This document shows, piece by piece, positions 39,396-41,019 of a DNA stretch of 41,019 nucleotides. Both the position numbers and the translations under genes were made by a program. The number at the start of each line of letters is the position of its first letter. Position 1 is the stretch's first letter. The stretch covers positions 1 through 41,019 of the IMG/VR virus record IMGVR_UViG_3300020463_001175. One strand, written 5' to 3'. Below the pieces are notes generated by a model that saw nothing but the letters and a program-made list of their open reading frames with translations, was not told where the DNA came from and did not search any database. This DNA is from a virus.

Positions 39396-39686
39396 ATGTT
39401 TTTAAGAACTGAACGCAAAATACAATACTTTTTACGTAAAGGTAAAAAGGGTCAACACCATACATACAAGCGAAAAAAGACGTTAGTAGTATTTAAGTGC
39501 GACGATTGTCATGAGGAGTTTATCCGAGACAAGGGTAAAGTAGACCCTAAAAGACTAGCAGACGACTATAGTCACGTTTGTCCTAGTTGTGATCCTAAAA
39601 GATTTGCACAAAAGAAAGGTGTTGAGCAACGCAAGAAATTGAATATGCGTATAGATGCTGACACGATTGATATTAGTAAATTATAA
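39396..39686 (+). CDS. Small zinc-ribbon protein (96 aa)
   Basis: Two CxxC knuckles, CDDCHEEF at about 35-38 and CPSC at about 62-65, form a zinc-ribbon pattern, flanked by a very basic N-terminal half (RKGKKGQHHTYKRKK) and basic C-terminus (FAQKKGVEQRKKLNMR). Nucleic-acid binding is likely; I see no HNH nuclease residues. It is one of only two plus-strand genes. Its late-type promoter gives almost no leader. Exact role unknown; a transcription accessory or DNA-packaging factor are both possible. Confidence 0.7.
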   Translation: MFLRTERKIQYFLRKGKKGQHHTYKRKKTLVVFKCDDCHEEFIRDKGKVDPKRLADDYSHVCPSCDPKRFAQKKGVEQRKKLNMRIDADTIDISKL

Positions 39687-39710
39687 TACCAACCGTGTAA
39701 GCTATTTTGA

Positions 39711-39884
39711 TTATTTCTCTTTTTTCCAAAGAGTCCAAGCACCATAACCGATTGCGGCGTAGGCGGCAATTTTAGCAAATGGTCCTGCAATAAGAACAAT
39801 TACTCCGATGGCTATAAGCATAGCACCATCCCAAGATGTTCTTTCGTCTAATCTGGATTTGATCCAGTTTATTGGATTGATCAT
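39711..39884 (-). CDS. Very small membrane protein (57 aa)
   Basis: ATG 39884 to TAA 39711, with AAGGAG upstream. An amphipathic charged start (NPINWIKSRLDERTSWDG) precedes a hydrophobic segment (AMLIAIGVIVLIAG, then AYAAIGYGAWTLW), ending in KKEK. Very similar tiny proteins (RTSWDG followed by one or two spans) occur in marine T4-like phages as far as I recall; function unknown. It follows the superoxide dismutase gene by 11 bases and converges on the zinc-ribbon gene. Confidence 0.65.
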   Translation of the reverse strand: MINPINWIKSRLDERTSWDGAMLIAIGVIVLIAGPFAKIAAYAAIGYGAWTLWKKEK

Positions 39885-39895
39885 AATATTTCTCC

Positions 39896-40447
39896 TTATA
39901 TTGATTGTAGTCTGTTATTAATAACTTCCCAGTTAATTAACTTCATCGTGCTAGTGAGATATTTCTTTTTGCACCCTTTACCTTCTTTGGTATAATCTGA
40001 AAATGAATGTTCCCACATATCCACAGGCATCAGTATATCTGATTTGAAAGATTGGTTTGGTGTTGTTTTAAGTTCGCCTTTCTTAGAAAGATAAACCCAA
40101 CCCGATCCTTGTATGCCCATAGCAGTTTTAACAAGCTCTTCTTGGAAATTTTTATAATCACTAAATTTGTCTTTAATAAGTTCCAAAATTGAACCTGTAG
40201 GTGTATTAGTTCCTGTTGGTTTCTTTAATTGTGTCCACCATAAATTATGTAGCTTTGCACCACCATAATTAAATTTAGGATCTCCTTCACCTGCATTGTA
40301 TCTATCTACATATCCTTTTGACAGAACATTGTAATGATAGTCTACGTTCTCCTTTGATAATATAGGAGCCAAGTCACCTATTGAATACGGTAACTTCTCT
40401 AGAGTTAGTGATTGCTCTTTGGCTTCTAATAGTTCTCTTATTATCAT
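39896..40447 (-). CDS. sod: Fe/Mn superoxide dismutase with capsid-targeting-like leader
   Basis: 183 residues of the Fe/Mn SOD family, converting superoxide to oxygen and hydrogen peroxide. All four metal ligands can be placed: His38 (VDYHYN), His67 (GGAKLHNLWW), Asp143 and His147 (PVDMWEHSF). LPYSIGDLAPILS is the typical start of the fold. Ahead of it are ~15 extra residues beginning MIIRELLEA, a T4-like capsid leader with an LLE|A cleavage site. The ATG has no Shine-Dalgarno but lies 6 nt after a GCTAAATA late-like box, implying late expression, consistent with packaging. No secretion signal. Confidence 0.92.
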   Translation of the reverse strand: MIIRELLEAKEQSLTLEKLPYSIGDLAPILSKENVDYHYNVLSKGYVDRYNAGEGDPKFNYGGAKLHNLWWTQLKKPTGTNTPTGSILELIKDKFSDYKNFQEELVKTAMGIQGSGWVYLSKKGELKTTPNQSFKSDILMPVDMWEHSFSDYTKEGKGCKKKYLTSTMKLINWEVINNRLQSI

Positions 40448-40452
40448 GCTAA

Positions 40453-40460
40453 TATTTAGC
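40453..40460 (-). promoter_or_regulatory. Possible late-promoter variant GCTAAATA, leaderless spacing
   Basis: GCTAAATA on the minus strand (one mismatch to NATAAATA). The predicted +1 is 40447, the A of the superoxide dismutase ATG. No ribosome site between. Confidence 0.35.
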
Positions 40461-40465
40461 TGATA

Positions 40466-41019
40466 TTATGCGGCTTCTAATAGTGCTGAGTTGGCTAGAT
40501 TCTTGTGTTTGGATTCTACCATGATGTCTGCTGACGGTTTAAACGTTAATGCCCAGTCATTTACTGCATGATTCCACATCATATCACTGTGGGCACGTAG
40601 TTTAGCTTTCTTGTAACCTTGTTCTAGTAGCTCGTCCATGTTAGGAAGTGTATTAGCATCATGACCTACAAGTAGATCTTCACGTGATACAGAATAATGT
40701 ATGACAGGTCTAACGCCACGCCAACTATCTACTATGCGTAGAAATCTATCGTCGGTGGGGTGTATGTATTCACCTGTGCGGACCCAGTGATGGTGTATGT
40801 CAAGTACGAGAGCGAGATCCTTTTGGAGTTCGAGCGATGCTTCGATGCCCCACGACATTTCGTCATTCTCAATCGTAATCGTGTTTCTCGCTTCTTGAGA
40901 TAATCTTGGGAGGACTCGTTGGATACCGGCTGGACCTTGCCTACCTGATATATGGACGTTGCATTTAAAGTCCTGGAATTGTTGGCCGTAGCCCATCCAT
41001 CTGATGCAATCAACATGAT
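40466..41019 (-). CDS. uvdE: UV-damage endonuclease UvdE, N-terminus cut by window edge
   Basis: The frame is open from the right edge to its stop at 40466 (184 codons visible). TIM-barrel features of UvdE are present: CNVHISGRQGP, ITIENDEMSWG (metal-binding Glu), LVLDIHHHWVRTGEYI (Asp and His ligands) and RPVIHYSVSRED (His). It nicks DNA 5' of pyrimidine dimers and other lesions, useful for a sunlit-ocean phage. An internal ATG at 40996 is not the start, because homologous sequence continues upstream (HVDCIRWMGYG). Full bacterial proteins are ~300 residues, so 100 or more are missing. It lies 18 bases before the dismutase ATG. Confidence 0.9.
   Translation of the reverse strand, partial: HVDCIRWMGYGQQFQDFKCNVHISGRQGPAGIQRVLPRLSQEARNTITIENDEMSWGIEASLELQKDLALVLDIHHHWVRTGEYIHPTDDRFLRIVDSWRGVRPVIHYSVSREDLLVGHDANTLPNMDELLEQGYKKAKLRAHSDMMWNHAVNDWALTFKPSADIMVESKHKNLANSALLEAA

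Noticed and set aside
39687-39710. Rho-independent terminator between the convergent zinc-ribbon and small membrane genes
   Set aside because: The 24 bases show no stable hairpin followed by a T-run on either strand.
40732-41016. Minus-strand frame overlapping the right edge
   Set aside because: Out-of-frame with UvdE, whose sequence is recognisable up to the edge; this is a shadow.
1-41019. tRNA genes, CRISPR arrays, insertion sequences, integrase or attachment sites
   Set aside because: I looked for cloverleaf-like segments, regular direct repeats, transposase motifs and integrase residues and saw none; the fibre repeats are protein-level only.

Overview
The window looks like part of the genome of a marine T4-like myovirus (tailed phage). 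It is AT-rich, and genes abut or overlap by one to a few bases (TAATG, ATGA and TAGTG junctions), nearly all on the minus strand. Recognisable T4-type parts are a gp44-like sliding-clamp loader ATPase, a GroES/gp31-like co-chaperonin, PhoH, ThyX, MazG, very long tail-fibre proteins and NATAAATA late promoters. The extra metabolic genes (7Fe ferredoxin, A-type Fe-S carrier, Fe/Mn superoxide dismutase, peptide deformylase, 2-oxoglutarate oxygenases) fit an ocean phage. The ferredoxin closely resembles the FdxA type common in proteobacteria. The host could be a SAR11-like alphaproteobacterium or a cyanobacterium; nothing here decides it, and there are no photosystem genes or tRNAs.

Layout. 1-2907: a late operon with a 5'(3')-nucleotidase-like HAD enzyme (cut by the left edge), a nucleotidyltransferase and small basic or acidic proteins. 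2948-4389: small proteins and a probable virion protein. 4370-8001: a chaperone/processing operon (DnaJ, peptide deformylase, ClpA-like unfoldase). 8025-10728: a lysis region (GH108 endolysin, overlapping spanin pair, small membrane proteins, an MscS-like mini-channel and an acyl-carrier-like protein without its serine). 10730-11961: two late proteins of unknown role. 12128-12841: PhoH, alone on the plus strand. 12838-16671: an operon behind a near-consensus sigma70 promoter (TagD-like cytidylyltransferase, gp44, ferredoxin, parvulin, ThyX). 16717-20120: tandem 2OG oxygenases, MazG, GroES and a DnaE fragment. 20133-38999: about 19 kb of virion, tail-fibre and adsorption genes with embedded enzyme domains (alpha/beta-hydrolase, two subtilases, YHYH, cupredoxin). 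39003-41019: IscA/HesB, a zinc-ribbon protein, superoxide dismutase and UvdE (cut by the right edge).

Three patterns cut across genes. (1) Several late enzymes (nucleotidase, nucleotidyltransferase, superoxide dismutase and one small basic protein) begin with an 8-11 residue leader resembling the T4 internal-protein capsid-targeting sequence and ending in an (L/I)xE|(A/G)-type prohead-protease site. I infer that the phage may package enzymes in its capsid and deliver them with its DNA. (2) Late promoters fall into two spacing classes: 13-20 nt leaders with a Shine-Dalgarno, and promoters placed so that the predicted +1 is exactly the A of the ATG (leaderless). (3) The pentamer GCWGC appears to be absent from the whole window, and Ala-Ala codon pairs use GCC or GCG first to avoid it. 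This suggests evasion of a GCWGC restriction system.
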